DNA of 64,000 bases from Micromonospora endolithica. Lineage in GTDB: Bacteria > Actinomycetota > Actinomycetes > Mycobacteriales > Micromonosporaceae. The notes under the pieces are model-generated. The model was given only the letters and a program-made list of their open reading frames with translations, had not been told where the DNA came from and searched no databases. Of this stretch, positions 8,552 to 17,135 are shown in pieces (position 1 is the stretch's first letter; each line of letters begins with the position of its first letter). The DNA lies in contig NZ_RBAK01000015.1 in NCBI RefSeq assembly GCF_003626595.1, positions 1-64,000 of the forward strand, given 5' to 3'. The position numbers were made by a program, and so were the translations under genes.

Positions 8552-8612
8552 GTTGATCATGGGGTTGCCTGGCGCGTCGATCTCCATCGCACCCGCTAAC
8601 CCCATGATCAAC
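8552..8612. repeat. 61-bp interspersed inverted repeat (GATCATG family), copy 1
   Basis: Perfect 15-bp arms GTTGATCATGGGGTT (8552-8566) and AACCCCATGATCAAC (8598-8612) enclose a 31-nt loop. It lies between convergent genes, and the stop codon of the acetyltransferase gene (8608-8610) falls inside the right arm. Copies with the same arm and loop sizes are at 24495-24555 and 44279-44338. Confidence 0.9.
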
Positions 8613-9693
8613 AGGGCGAGGCGGGCGAGGCGGGCGAGGCGGGGGAGGCGGGCGAGGCGGGGGAGGTGTGGGGGGTGGGGGAGGGGTGGGGGTGGCGGGT
8701 CAGGTAGGTGTGGTGGGTGGTGAAGCCCAGGGTGCGGTAGAGGTTGACCGCCGGGGTGTTGCGTTGTTCGACCTGGAGGAAGGCGTCGGTGGCCCCGGTG
8801 GTCGTGGCCCAGTCGGCCAGGGCGTGGACGACCTGTCCGGCCAGTCCCCGCCGGCGGGCCTCCGGCACCACGTCGAGCAGGCTGAGCCCGAGCCAGCGTC
8901 CGCCGCCGGTGACGGTGCCCCGACCGATCGCGACCAGCGCGCCGTCGGCGTACACGTGGGCGAAGCGGACCCGGTCCACCGCGGTGAGCACGTGCCACGC
9001 GGCGTCCGGCAGGCCGCCCTTGCGGCCGGCGGCGAGCGCGAGCCAGTCGTCCGACGGCGTCGTCGCCAGCCGCACCGGCGGTGACCCGGCGGCCGGACCC
9101 GCCGACCCGGCGGCCGGACCCGCCGAGCCGGCGGCGGTCGGTGGACCGGGCGGGGTGGCAGCGGTCAGCGCGGACAGGGCGACGGTCTGCACCAGCACCG
9201 GCGGGCCGGCGGCCCAGCCGCGGCGGTCCAGTTCGGCGCCGACCGGCGCGGCGAGGGGCAGCGGGGTGTTCACCATGGCGGGCCGGCCCAGGTCGGCGTA
9301 CCACGCCTCAAGCGCGTCCACGGCGTCCGGCAGCGGCCGGTCCGGGTCGCCGACCGGCAGTGCCGAGTTGGCCCGACCGGTCCAGCCCTCGGCGCTGCGC
9401 AGCCGCCAGTCGCCCAACCGTCCGCGTACCGGCGCGGGCCAGGCCTCGTCGGCGGCCAGCTCCAGCGCGACCACCGCGGCGGCGGTCGGTCGGCGGGTCG
9501 GTGGGACGCGCTTGGCGCGGTGCACCTCGTCCCGGGGAACCCGCAGCCGGCCCTGTGCGGTGGCCAGCGTGAGATGGGTCTCGCTCAGCTCCACCAGTTC
9601 GCCGAGGGCATCGGAGAATTGGGGGCGGCCTTCGCGAATCCCCACAATCCGGCGGACCACGATCCGGTGTCCCACATCCTGCTGTCGGAGCAC
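8608..9693 (-). CDS. GNAT family N-acetyltransferase with a repeat-encoded tail
   Basis: 361 aa from a GTG at 9693 behind a GGGGAGGGGG ribosome binding site. The C-terminal half carries the acetyl-CoA binding signature (PEARRRGLAGQVVHAL) and the following NTPAVNLYRTLGF segment typical of GNAT enzymes. The N-terminal ~130 residues look like a separate small-domain module (VVRRIVGIREGRPQF). The acceptor is unknown. The protein ends in a five-fold Ser-Pro-Ala repeat encoded by a 9-bp tandem repeat at about 8613-8665 that abuts the 61-bp element; this tail is probably not functional. It diverges from fdxA, with a 79-bp shared promoter region. Confidence 0.85.
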   Translation of the reverse strand: MLRQQDVGHRIVVRRIVGIREGRPQFSDALGELVELSETHLTLATAQGRLRVPRDEVHRAKRVPPTRRPTAAAVVALELAADEAWPAPVRGRLGDWRLRSAEGWTGRANSALPVGDPDRPLPDAVDALEAWYADLGRPAMVNTPLPLAAPVGAELDRRGWAAGPPVLVQTVALSALTAATPPGPPTAAGSAGPAAGSAGPAAGSPPVRLATTPSDDWLALAAGRKGGLPDAAWHVLTAVDRVRFAHVYADGALVAIGRGTVTGGGRWLGLSLLDVVPEARRRGLAGQVVHALADWATTTGATDAFLQVEQRNTPAVNLYRTLGFTTHHTYLTRHPHPSPTPHTSPASPASPASPASPASPC

Positions 9694-9772
9694 GATCGAC
9701 CCCCTCCCCGGCGAGATACTAGGCTCTAACCGTCGCGGGTGATCGCGACGCGTCTTGCGGAGGAGAAGACCG

Positions 9773-10099
9773 GTGACCTACATCATCGCCGAGCCGTGCG
9801 TGGATGTGCTCGACAAGGCATGCATCGAGGAGTGCCCGGTCGACTGCATTTACGAGGGCAACCGGATGCTCTACATCCACCCCGACGAGTGCGTCGACTG
9901 TGGTGCCTGTGAGCCGGTCTGCCCGGTCGAGGCGATCTTCTACGAGGACGACGTCCCGGAGCAGTGGAAGGACTACACCGGCGCCAACTACGAGTTCTTC
10001 GAGGACCTGGGTTCGCCCGGTGGCGCCTCGAAGATCGGCAAGGTGGAGAAGGACGCGACCTTCGTCGCCGCCCAGCCGCCGCGCGGAGAGGGTCACTGA
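9773..10099 (+). CDS. fdxA: 7Fe-8S ferredoxin
   Basis: 108 aa from a GTG at 9773 with GGAGGAGAAG just upstream. Eight cysteines are visible (9, 17, 21, 25, 40, 43, 46, 50). The second cluster has the CVDCGACEPVCP pattern and the first has the spacing of a 3Fe-4S/4Fe-4S seven-iron ferredoxin. The tail is acidic, as in the actinobacterial FdxA/FdxC group. It should be a soluble electron carrier. A TAGGCT sequence at 9720-9725 is a possible -10. The neighbour dapC overlaps its stop, an arrangement also found in mycobacteria. Confidence 0.95.
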   Translation: MTYIIAEPCVDVLDKACIEECPVDCIYEGNRMLYIHPDECVDCGACEPVCPVEAIFYEDDVPEQWKDYTGANYEFFEDLGSPGGASKIGKVEKDATFVAAQPPRGEGH

Positions 10100-11202
10100 A
10101 CCGGCCCGCGCCGGTCTCGACCCGGCTGCCCGAGTTCACCTGGGACTCCCTGGACGCCGCGGCCGCGCTGGCCGCGGCGCACCCGGACGGGCTGATCAAC
10201 CTCTCCATGGGCACGCCGGTCGATCCGGTTCCGCCGGTGATCCGGGCGGCGCTGGCCGACGCGTCGGACGCACCGGGATATCCGTTGACCGCCGGCACGC
10301 CCGCCCTGCGGAACGCGATCGCCGGGTGGGTCTCCCGGGCCTGCGGCGCCGGGGTCGACGGGCTCGGCGTGCTGCCCACCATCGGCTCGAAGGAACTGGT
10401 CGCGTGGCTGCCCACCCTGCTCGGGGTGGGCCCCGACGACGTGGTGGTGGTGCCGTCGGTCGCCTACCCGACGTACGCCGACGGCGCGCTGCTCGCCGGC
10501 GCGACCGTGGTGCGGGCCGACTCGCTGACCGCGGTCGGTCCCACGTCCCGGGTCCGGCTGGTCTGGATCAACTCGCCGGGCAACCCGACCGGCCGGGTGC
10601 TGCCCGCCGCCCACCTGCGCAAGGTCGTCGACTGGGCCCGCGAGCGGGGCGCGGTGGTCGCCAGCGACGAGTGCTACCTGCCGTTGGGCTGGTCGGCCGA
10701 GCCGGTGTCGGTGCTGTCGCCCGAGGTCTGCGGCGGGTCCTACGAGGGCGTGCTGGCGGTGCACTCGCTGTCCAAGCGCTCCAACCTGGCGGGTTACCGG
10801 GCCGGGTTCGTCGCCGGTGACCCGGCCCTGGTGGCCGAGCTGCTCAAGGTGCGCAAGCACGCTGGGATGATCGTGCCGGCCCCGGTGCAGGCCGCCATGG
10901 TGGCCGCGCTGTCCGACGAGCGGCACGCCGACGAGCAGCGGGAGCGCTACCTGGCCCGGCGGGAGGCGCTGTACGCCGCGTTCACCGCGGCCGGCTTCAC
11001 CGTCGAGCACTCCGAGGCCGGCCTCTACCTGTGGATGACCCGGGGCGAGGACTGCTGGCGGACCGTGGACTGGCTGGCCCGCCGCGGCATCCTGGTGGCC
11101 GCCGGCGTGTTCTACGGTCCCGGCGGCGGGCAGCACGTGCGGGTGGCGCTGACCGAGTCCGACGGGAACGTCGCGGCGGTCGCCGGCCGACTGGCCGGCT
11201 GA
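10096..11202 (+). CDS. dapC: Succinyldiaminopimelate transaminase (class I/II PLP aminotransferase)
   Basis: About 368 aa. It has PLP fold-type I features: the NSPGNPTGRV loop and the Schiff-base lysine in HSLSKRSNLAGYR (Lys227). Similarity in layout and its place next to fdxA identify it as the actinobacterial DapC, which converts N-succinyl-amino-ketopimelate in the succinylase route to diaminopimelate and lysine. dapD and dapE, the steps before and after it, are at 20.5-22.7 kb. The start is uncertain: no ATG or GTG lies near the expected N-terminus, and the best candidate is a CTG at 10096 overlapping the fdxA stop (CTGA), with GGAGAGGG upstream. Confidence 0.88.
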   Translation: MNRPAPVSTRLPEFTWDSLDAAAALAAAHPDGLINLSMGTPVDPVPPVIRAALADASDAPGYPLTAGTPALRNAIAGWVSRACGAGVDGLGVLPTIGSKELVAWLPTLLGVGPDDVVVVPSVAYPTYADGALLAGATVVRADSLTAVGPTSRVRLVWINSPGNPTGRVLPAAHLRKVVDWARERGAVVASDECYLPLGWSAEPVSVLSPEVCGGSYEGVLAVHSLSKRSNLAGYRAGFVAGDPALVAELLKVRKHAGMIVPAPVQAAMVAALSDERHADEQRERYLARREALYAAFTAAGFTVEHSEAGLYLWMTRGEDCWRTVDWLARRGILVAAGVFYGPGGGQHVRVALTESDGNVAAVAGRLAG

Positions 11203-11218
11203 ACGCGCGGGCGCGGCC

Positions 11219-12319
11219 ATGACCGACGACGGGACCTCCCCGCGCGGCGACGCGGCGCCCGCCGGTCGGCTGCCGGGCCCGTCCACCCCCGAAACCCCGG
11301 GACGGTACGCGGACCTGCGGGCCGCCGTGCTGGGCACCGGCCTGATCGGCGGATCGGTCCTGCTCCGGCTGCACACCGCCGGGCTGGACGTGACCGGCTG
11401 GGACCCCGACCCGGCGACCCGGGGGCACGCGCGCGCCCGGGGGCTGGCCGCGCCGGAGACACTGGACGAGGCGGTACGCGGGCGGGACGTGGTCTTCCTC
11501 TGCGGCCCGCTGCCCAGCCTGCCGGAGACCCTGCTGCGGGTCGCCGCCGTGACCCCGCCCGACTGCGTGCTCACCGACGTGGGCAGCACCAAGGCGGAGC
11601 TGGCCGGGTTCGCCGCCCGGCACCGGCTGCTCGACCGGTTCGTGCCGGGGCACCCGATGGCCGGCGCCGAGTCGGCCGGGCTGACCGCCGCCTCGCCGAC
11701 GCTCCTCGACTCCGCCGCCTGGGTGCTCTGCCCGGCGCCGGGGCCCGGGACGCTCGCCTTCCGGTGGCTCGCCGCGCTGGTCGTGGACGTGTTCGGGGCC
11801 CGGGTGGTGCCGATGGACGCCGCCGACCACGACGCCGCCGCGGCCCTCGCCTCGCACGTGCCGCACCTGCTCGCCGGTGCGCTGGCCGGGGCGGTGTCCC
11901 GGACGCCGCTGCGGGACGCGGTGCTCGCCCTGGCCGCCGGCAGCTTCTCCGACGGCACCCGGGTCGCCGGCACCCCGGCCCGGCGCACCGCCAGCATGCT
12001 GCTCGGCAACCGGGAGCGGGTGCTGGCCGAGCTGGCCGGGGTGACCGGTTACCTGACGGACCTGGCCGAGGCCCTGCGCGCCGGTGACGGCGACGCGCTC
12101 ACCGCGCTGCACGCCGAGGCCGGGGCCGTCCGGGCGGCACTGCGCGGCCGGGCGTACGGGGTCGAGACGCGCGACTTCCCGGCCGACGGCGGACACGCCG
12201 ACGAGGTGGCCTGGCTGCGGGAGGTGGGCGCGGCGGGGGGCCACCTGAGCGACTGCGCGGTCCGGCCCGGGACGGTCGCGTACACCGCCCACCGGCCGGT
12301 CCGGCCGGACACCGCCTGA
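11219..12319 (+). CDS. tyrA: Prephenate dehydrogenase
   Basis: 366 aa. A variable ~33-residue N-terminus precedes the NAD-binding Rossmann motif GTGLIGGS (39-46). The family segments TDVGSTKAEL, FVPGHPMAGAESAG and the HDAAAALASHVPHLLA helix follow. It oxidatively decarboxylates prephenate toward tyrosine in the cytoplasm. No ACT regulatory domain is evident at the C-terminus. It starts 16 bp after dapC and is probably cotranscribed, so amino-acid genes cluster here. Confidence 0.93.
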   Translation: MTDDGTSPRGDAAPAGRLPGPSTPETPGRYADLRAAVLGTGLIGGSVLLRLHTAGLDVTGWDPDPATRGHARARGLAAPETLDEAVRGRDVVFLCGPLPSLPETLLRVAAVTPPDCVLTDVGSTKAELAGFAARHRLLDRFVPGHPMAGAESAGLTAASPTLLDSAAWVLCPAPGPGTLAFRWLAALVVDVFGARVVPMDAADHDAAAALASHVPHLLAGALAGAVSRTPLRDAVLALAAGSFSDGTRVAGTPARRTASMLLGNRERVLAELAGVTGYLTDLAEALRAGDGDALTALHAEAGAVRAALRGRAYGVETRDFPADGGHADEVAWLREVGAAGGHLSDCAVRPGTVAYTAHRPVRPDTA

Positions 12320-12383
12320 GCGACCGGGCGCCGCGACTGCCCGCCGGGCGGCCGGAGGGCGGGCGGTCCGGAGGGCACGCCGC

Positions 12384-12389
12384 TAGGGT
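12384..12389 (+). promoter_or_regulatory. -10 box of the SIMPL gene (leaderless)
   Basis: TAGGGT six bases before the ATG at 12396. No ribosome binding site precedes the start, which fits a leaderless transcript. Confidence 0.45.
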
Positions 12390-12395
12390 GAGGGC

Positions 12396-13043
12396 ATGGT
12401 GGACGGACCGGTGGTGTCGGTGCGGGGTGAGGCGTACCGGGAGGTCGATCCCGAGATCGCGCAGTTCACGGTGACCGCCCTGGCCCGCGACAAGGACCGG
12501 GAGACCGTCCTGACCCGGCTCGCCGAGCGGGCCGCCGCGGTCCGGGTGCTCCTCGACGGGCACACCCCGGGGGTCGACCGGCGGGAGACCGGCGACCTGT
12601 GGGTGCGGCCGGAGACCCGGCGCTCCGGCGAGCGCGTGGTGGCATACCGCGGCAGTGTGTCCACCACCGTGACGGTCAGTGACTTCACCGCGCTCGGTGA
12701 GCTGATGCTGCGCCTGGCAGACCAGGACCAGGTCGCGGTGGCCGGGCCCTGGTGGTCGCTGCGCCCGGACAGCCCGGTCCACCGGGAGGCCCGGCGGGCC
12801 GCGATCGACGACGCGCTGTCCCGCGCCCGGGAATACGCCGAGGCGCTCGGTGCCCGGGTCACCGCCCTGATCGAGCTGGCCGACACCGGCGATGTCGAGC
12901 GGCCGATGTTCGCCCGGGCGGCTTACGAGGTCGGTCCCGCGGCGGCCGGTGGGGCACCCGAACTCGAACTCGACCCCCGGCCGCAGACGGTCCAGGCGGC
13001 GGTGCACGCCCGGTTCGCGATCAGCGAGCCGACCCTCGGCTGA
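12396..13043 (+). CDS. SIMPL domain protein (DUF541)
   Basis: 215 aa, a single SIMPL/DUF541 domain across nearly its full length (VVSVRGEAYREVDPEIAQF at the start, GARVTALIELADTG toward the end). Related proteins are mostly exported and linked to oxidative stress, but this copy has no signal peptide and would be cytoplasmic. Its function here is unknown. The stop codon overlaps the kinase start (TGATG), so the two are translationally coupled. Confidence 0.85.
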   Translation: MVDGPVVSVRGEAYREVDPEIAQFTVTALARDKDRETVLTRLAERAAAVRVLLDGHTPGVDRRETGDLWVRPETRRSGERVVAYRGSVSTTVTVSDFTALGELMLRLADQDQVAVAGPWWSLRPDSPVHREARRAAIDDALSRAREYAEALGARVTALIELADTGDVERPMFARAAYEVGPAAAGGAPELELDPRPQTVQAAVHARFAISEPTLG

Positions 13044-13687
13044 TGCCCACCGCGCGCGTCCTCGCCGTCGACGAGCTGGTCGCCCGGGCCCGCGCGCTCG
13101 CCGATGCCGGCCCGCGCCAGCTGCTCGGCATCGCCGGCCCGCCCGGCGCCGGCAAGTCGACCCTGGCCGAGCGGGTCGTCGCCGCCGTCGGCGCGACCGC
13201 GCGGCTGGTGCCGATGGACGGCTTCCACCTCGCCCAGGCGGAACTGGCACGGTTGGGCCGGGCCGGTCGCAAGGGCGCGGTGGACACGTTCGACGCCAAC
13301 GGTTTCGTCTCGCTGCTGCGCCGGCTGCGCCGGCTGGAGCCGACCTCGGTCTGGGCGCCGACGTTCCGCCGGGACCTGGAGGAGCCGGTGGCCGGGGCGA
13401 TCGAGGTGCCGCCGGAGGTCCGGCTGGTGGTGACCGAGGGCAACTACCTGCTGCTGTCCACGTTCCCCTGGGACGAGATCCGCCCGCTGCTGCACGAGGT
13501 GTGGTTCCTGGACCTGGACGCCGAGCTGCGGCTGCGCCGGCTGACCGCCCGGCACCAGGCGTACGGCCGCTCGCCGCGGGAGGCGCAGGAGTGGGCGCGG
13601 GGCAGTGACGAGACCAACGCGACCCTGGTCATCGACACCGCGGCGCGTGCCGACCTGGTCGTACGCCTGGCGGAGCCGCCGGCCTGA
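13043..13687 (+). CDS. Nucleoside/nucleotide kinase family protein (uridine kinase/PRK-like P-loop)
   Basis: 214 aa. The Walker A motif GPPGAGKS is at residues 33-40, followed by the VPMDGFHLAQ segment that resembles the substrate-binding region of uridine kinases, phosphoribulokinases and bacterial pantothenate kinase. VVTEGNYLLL matches the second conserved strand of the family. The substrate cannot be assigned; a sugar or nucleoside kinase are the likely choices. The start ATG shares one base with the upstream stop. Confidence 0.85.
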   Translation: MPTARVLAVDELVARARALADAGPRQLLGIAGPPGAGKSTLAERVVAAVGATARLVPMDGFHLAQAELARLGRAGRKGAVDTFDANGFVSLLRRLRRLEPTSVWAPTFRRDLEEPVAGAIEVPPEVRLVVTEGNYLLLSTFPWDEIRPLLHEVWFLDLDAELRLRRLTARHQAYGRSPREAQEWARGSDETNATLVIDTAARADLVVRLAEPPA

Positions 13688-13721
13688 CCCCGACGGCCGG
13701 GCGTGCCGTGGCTCCGCCCGG

Positions 13722-16348
13722 TCAGTCTGATCCGCCCCGGGGCGCCGGTACGGCCCGCCGCAGGAGCGGGGCGACGCGCGAGCGTTCCCGCTGGTACTCG
13801 GGCGCGTCGGGGTAGCCGCTGTGGTTGCGGATGGGGGGGTCGGCGATCTCCCCGTCGCTCGGGTGCAGCGCCTCGGGGTCCCGGACCGGCACGTCCCGCT
13901 CCCCGGCGTGCACCGGCCAGCCGAGCGGGTCGGTGTGCCGCCAGAAGTTGGACCAGCCCGGCGAACCGCTCGGCCGGTGCAGCGCCTCGGCCAGCACCGG
14001 CAGCCGGTCCGGCCCGAAGTACGCCGGGAACACCCGGCCGTACAGGCGGGTCAGCTGACAGCCGTAGGAGAAGAACCAGATCCGCCGTCGCCACCGGGCG
14101 GGCAGTTGCAGGAGCACCGCCGCGCAGATCACCGCACCCTGGCTGTGCCCGGAGAGGATGATCCCGTCGAGGCTCCGGGGATCCCGCTCGGCGAGGGCGA
14201 GGAGCCCGGCGGTGCGGGTCTGCAACTCGGGCACGGCGCGCTCGGCATAGCTGGGTGGGGCCAGCGGGTGCGCGGCCCGGGGCCAGAACGTCCCCACGTC
14301 CCACAGCACGCCGACCGAGCGGCGGACCCCCTCGTTGCGGTAGACCAGCAACCCGATGGTGGCGACCAGCACCGGCAGCCAGCTCAGCAGGGAGTCGCCG
14401 ATGTCGGCGACCGCCTTGAGCACCGCCGCCTCGCCGTGGGTCGGTGACGGGTGGGGGCGGGCGGGCGACAGCACGGCGGCGCAGCCGAGGGTGACCAGGA
14501 CGGTCGCCGCGGCGGCGTACCAGCCGGCCAGGCGCAGCGCGTGTTCGCCGACCAGGCGGTGCATGGCGTGGTATGTGCTCACGTCCCGGCAGCGGCGCAG
14601 CTGGTGGGCGGAGAGGGAGTGCCGGCCGGCGGTCAGCGCGGCGTACTCCTGCCGGCGGAGCCGGGAGAAGAGCACCGCCGAGCGTAGGGCGACCACGAGG
14701 AGCAGGAACAGCGCGATGCTGAAGGCCAGGCCCGCCCACAGCACGGGTACCGGCGGGGTGATTGGCGAGCGACCGCTGGGGGTGGCGTCGTTGTTGAGCC
14801 GGTCCGCCACCCAGTAGAAGAGGCCGGCGCTGTTGCTGACGCAGAGCACCCAGCCGTAGCCGGCCAGGACCGCCGGACCGCGACCGGCCCAGGCCGGGTC
14901 GTCGTGCGGTCGCGGGGACCGGACGCGGGGCAGCAGCAGGCCGCCCCCGGCGAGGGTGACCGCACCGAGGCCCACCATCCAGATGTCCAGCGCCGCCGGC
15001 GCGGCCGGTATGCCGGGCAGCCAACCGACGATCCAGAGCACCCCCAGGACGAGGAGTACCACGGCGACGGCGGGTGCGAGCAGGGCACGGCGGCCGGATC
15101 GGGAGACCGTCCCGATGGCGAGCAGCAGCAGCAGTTGCCCGGTACCGAACCAGGAGATGATCCAGTCGAAGCCGGGCAGCGAACGGTCGGTGAGGCAGCC
15201 CGCCCCCTCCGGGTTCCGCACGCAGCCCGGCGGGGGCCGCAGGTCGACCAGTGGGGTCCCGGCGGGCCCGTCGGGCAGCAGCAGGAGCACCACCGTGCCG
15301 AGCAGCCCCACCGACGCGAGCACGGCGACCGCCACGCTCCACCGGCCCAGCGGGGTGGCCCCCGCGCGCCGGGTGAGCCACGGACGGGCGAGCGCCACCA
15401 CCGCGATCACCACCACGGCGGTCATCGCGGCGGCCGTCGTCGCCGCCAGGACCGCCCGCATTCCGCTCGGTGGGTCCGTCGCCAGGACCGGTCCCAGGGC
15501 GACCGCGGCGGCGATCACCACGGCGGTGCTCAGGTGCAGCACCGCGGCGCGCCGGAGCTGCCCCTCGCCGCTCCAGAACGTCGGGTCCTGCAACGGGTTG
15601 GCGAGGCGGGACGGGGGTGGTTCCGCCGGCCCCGGCTCGGCTGCCGCTCGCGGGGAGGGGACGGCTCCGTACCCGACCGGCTCCGTCGGCGCGGACCGGG
15701 ACCCGGCCGCGTCCGGCACGTCCGGGTCGGCGGGCATCTCGGCCTCGTACTGGTAGGTGCGCCAGGTGGCCAGGCCGAGAACGCACACCAGGGCCAGGGC
15801 ACGAGCAGGCCGACCGCGAGGGCGCGGGCGCCGTGGCTCCACCAGCCCGCCGCGAGGAACTCCCAGGGGCCGGGAATCCGCCCGAGACAGGCGACGTCGA
15901 CGCACTGCCATCCGATCAGGTCGACCCCGAGGCCGGCGAACGTCAGCGTCAGCGTGCCGGTCAGGCTCAGGCAGAACAGCCGGATCAGCCACGCCGCGAT
16001 GCCCGAGCGGCTGTGCCAGCGTTCGGTGTCCGGGTCGGCCGGGATGCCCGGCCGGGCGTGCAGCGCGACGTTGGCCAGGGTGAACGGCAGCAGCACCGTC
16101 CACAGGGCCCGCTCGACGTCGCGCGCGGTCCGCGCGCCCGAGGTCAACTGCCCCCAGCTGTACGCCTCGACGACCACCGGGTCCTCCGGCGCCGCCTTGG
16201 TGGAGCGGTAGAAGCCGGTGGTCGCGTCGCCGGCCACCAGCCGCGGTTGGGGCTGGTCCGGCCCGGGCGCGGGATCCAGACCGAGGATCTGGCCGGGAGG
16301 TGTGTTGGACACCCCGTGTACCCGTAGTTCCAACACCCGACCAGCCAT
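13722..16348 (-). pseudogene. Membrane-anchored alpha/beta hydrolase-like protein, interrupted by one frameshift
   Basis: Two adjacent reading frames make one coherent protein of about 875 aa. The first frame starts with ATG at 16348 (MAGRVLELRVHGVSNTPPGQ) and runs through two membrane spans. The second continues as ALALVCVLGLATWRTY to the stop at 13722. The frames meet near 15800, where adding a single base would give an uninterrupted VALALVCV helix. The protein has about ten membrane spans and a C-terminal cytoplasmic hydrolase part with the nucleophile motif GHSQG (14137-14151). I know similar large proteins in Streptomyces and relatives, but not their function. The break is either a real inactivating deletion or a sequencing error; both halves keep normal codon use. 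Confidence 0.8.
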
Positions 16349-16449
16349 GATCGCCTCCGGTAACCCGATCGCTACTCAGAGTAATCTCATGTCCGGCGCC
16401 GCAACAGCCCCCGGAAGGGTGTTTGTGCAAGTGGAGGGCTTGGTCGAGA

Positions 16450-17007
16450 TCAGTCGAGCTGGCGGACCGGTCGGGCCGGGTTACCCACCGCGACGACGTT
16501 CGGAGGCAGGTCCCGGGTCACCACGGCGCCGGCGCCCACCACGGTGTTGTCGCCGATCGTGACGCCCGCCAGCACGATCGCGCCGCCGCCGAGCCAGACG
16601 TTGTCGCCGATGGTGATCGGCCGGGCCGCCTCCCACTTGGCCCGGCGCGGCTCCGCCTCGACCGGGTGGGTGGGGGTGAGCAGTTGCACGTTCGGGCCGA
16701 TCTGGGTGTCCGCGCCGATGGTGATCGGGGCGACGTCGAGGAAGACGGCGTGGAAGTTGACGAAGCTGCGGGGGCCGATCCGGATGTGGTGGCCGTAGTC
16801 GCAGTAGAACGGCGGCCGGATCGCGGTGTCCTCGCCCAGTTCGCCCAGCAGTTCCCGCAGCGCCGCCAGTCCGTCGGCCGGGTCGCCCGGCCCGCTGGTG
16901 TTGACGCGGTGCATCAACGCCAGTGCCCGTTGGTGGTCGGCGACGAGTTCCGGGTCGTCGGCGAGGTACGGCTCGCCGGCCAGCATCCGTTGCTTCATCG
17001 AGGCCAT
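16450..17007 (-). CDS. Sugar O-acetyltransferase (maltose/galactoside acetyltransferase family)
   Basis: 185 aa. The N-terminal MaaT domain (MKQRMLAGEPYLADDPEL) is followed by left-handed beta-helix hexapeptide repeats from about residue 70 to 175. These include DYGHHIRIG and the catalytic-type histidine in LLTPTHPVE. It should transfer acetyl from acetyl-CoA to a sugar hydroxyl in the cytoplasm; the sugar is not known. It is divergent from the subtilase gene and shares its ~128-bp upstream region. Confidence 0.9.
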   Translation of the reverse strand: MASMKQRMLAGEPYLADDPELVADHQRALALMHRVNTSGPGDPADGLAALRELLGELGEDTAIRPPFYCDYGHHIRIGPRSFVNFHAVFLDVAPITIGADTQIGPNVQLLTPTHPVEAEPRRAKWEAARPITIGDNVWLGGGAIVLAGVTIGDNTVVGAGAVVTRDLPPNVVAVGNPARPVRQLD

Positions 17008-17072
17008 CAGCCGATCCTGCCCGACCGCGCCGCCGATTCGTTGGCGACTTCGTCATCTTTCCGTCCCCACCG

Positions 17073-17089
17073 TGCATACCCCGTATGCA
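17073..17089. promoter_or_regulatory. Palindromic operator-like site between the acetyltransferase and subtilase genes
   Basis: TGCATAC-CCC-GTATGCA is a perfect 7-bp inverted repeat with a 3-nt centre, lying in the shared upstream region about 46 nt before the subtilase start. A near-identical core occurs at 22926-22938. The regulator is unknown. Confidence 0.5.
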
Positions 17090-17135
17090 AGAATGACGTC
17101 CGTCTATGTAACTCACTCCTGGCAAGGGGGATCCG

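Noticed and set aside
15800..16430. 902-codon version of the membrane hydrolase in a single frame
   Set aside because: Its first ~210 codons are out of frame with the real N-terminus and have no coding character; the gene is better explained by one frameshift near 15800.
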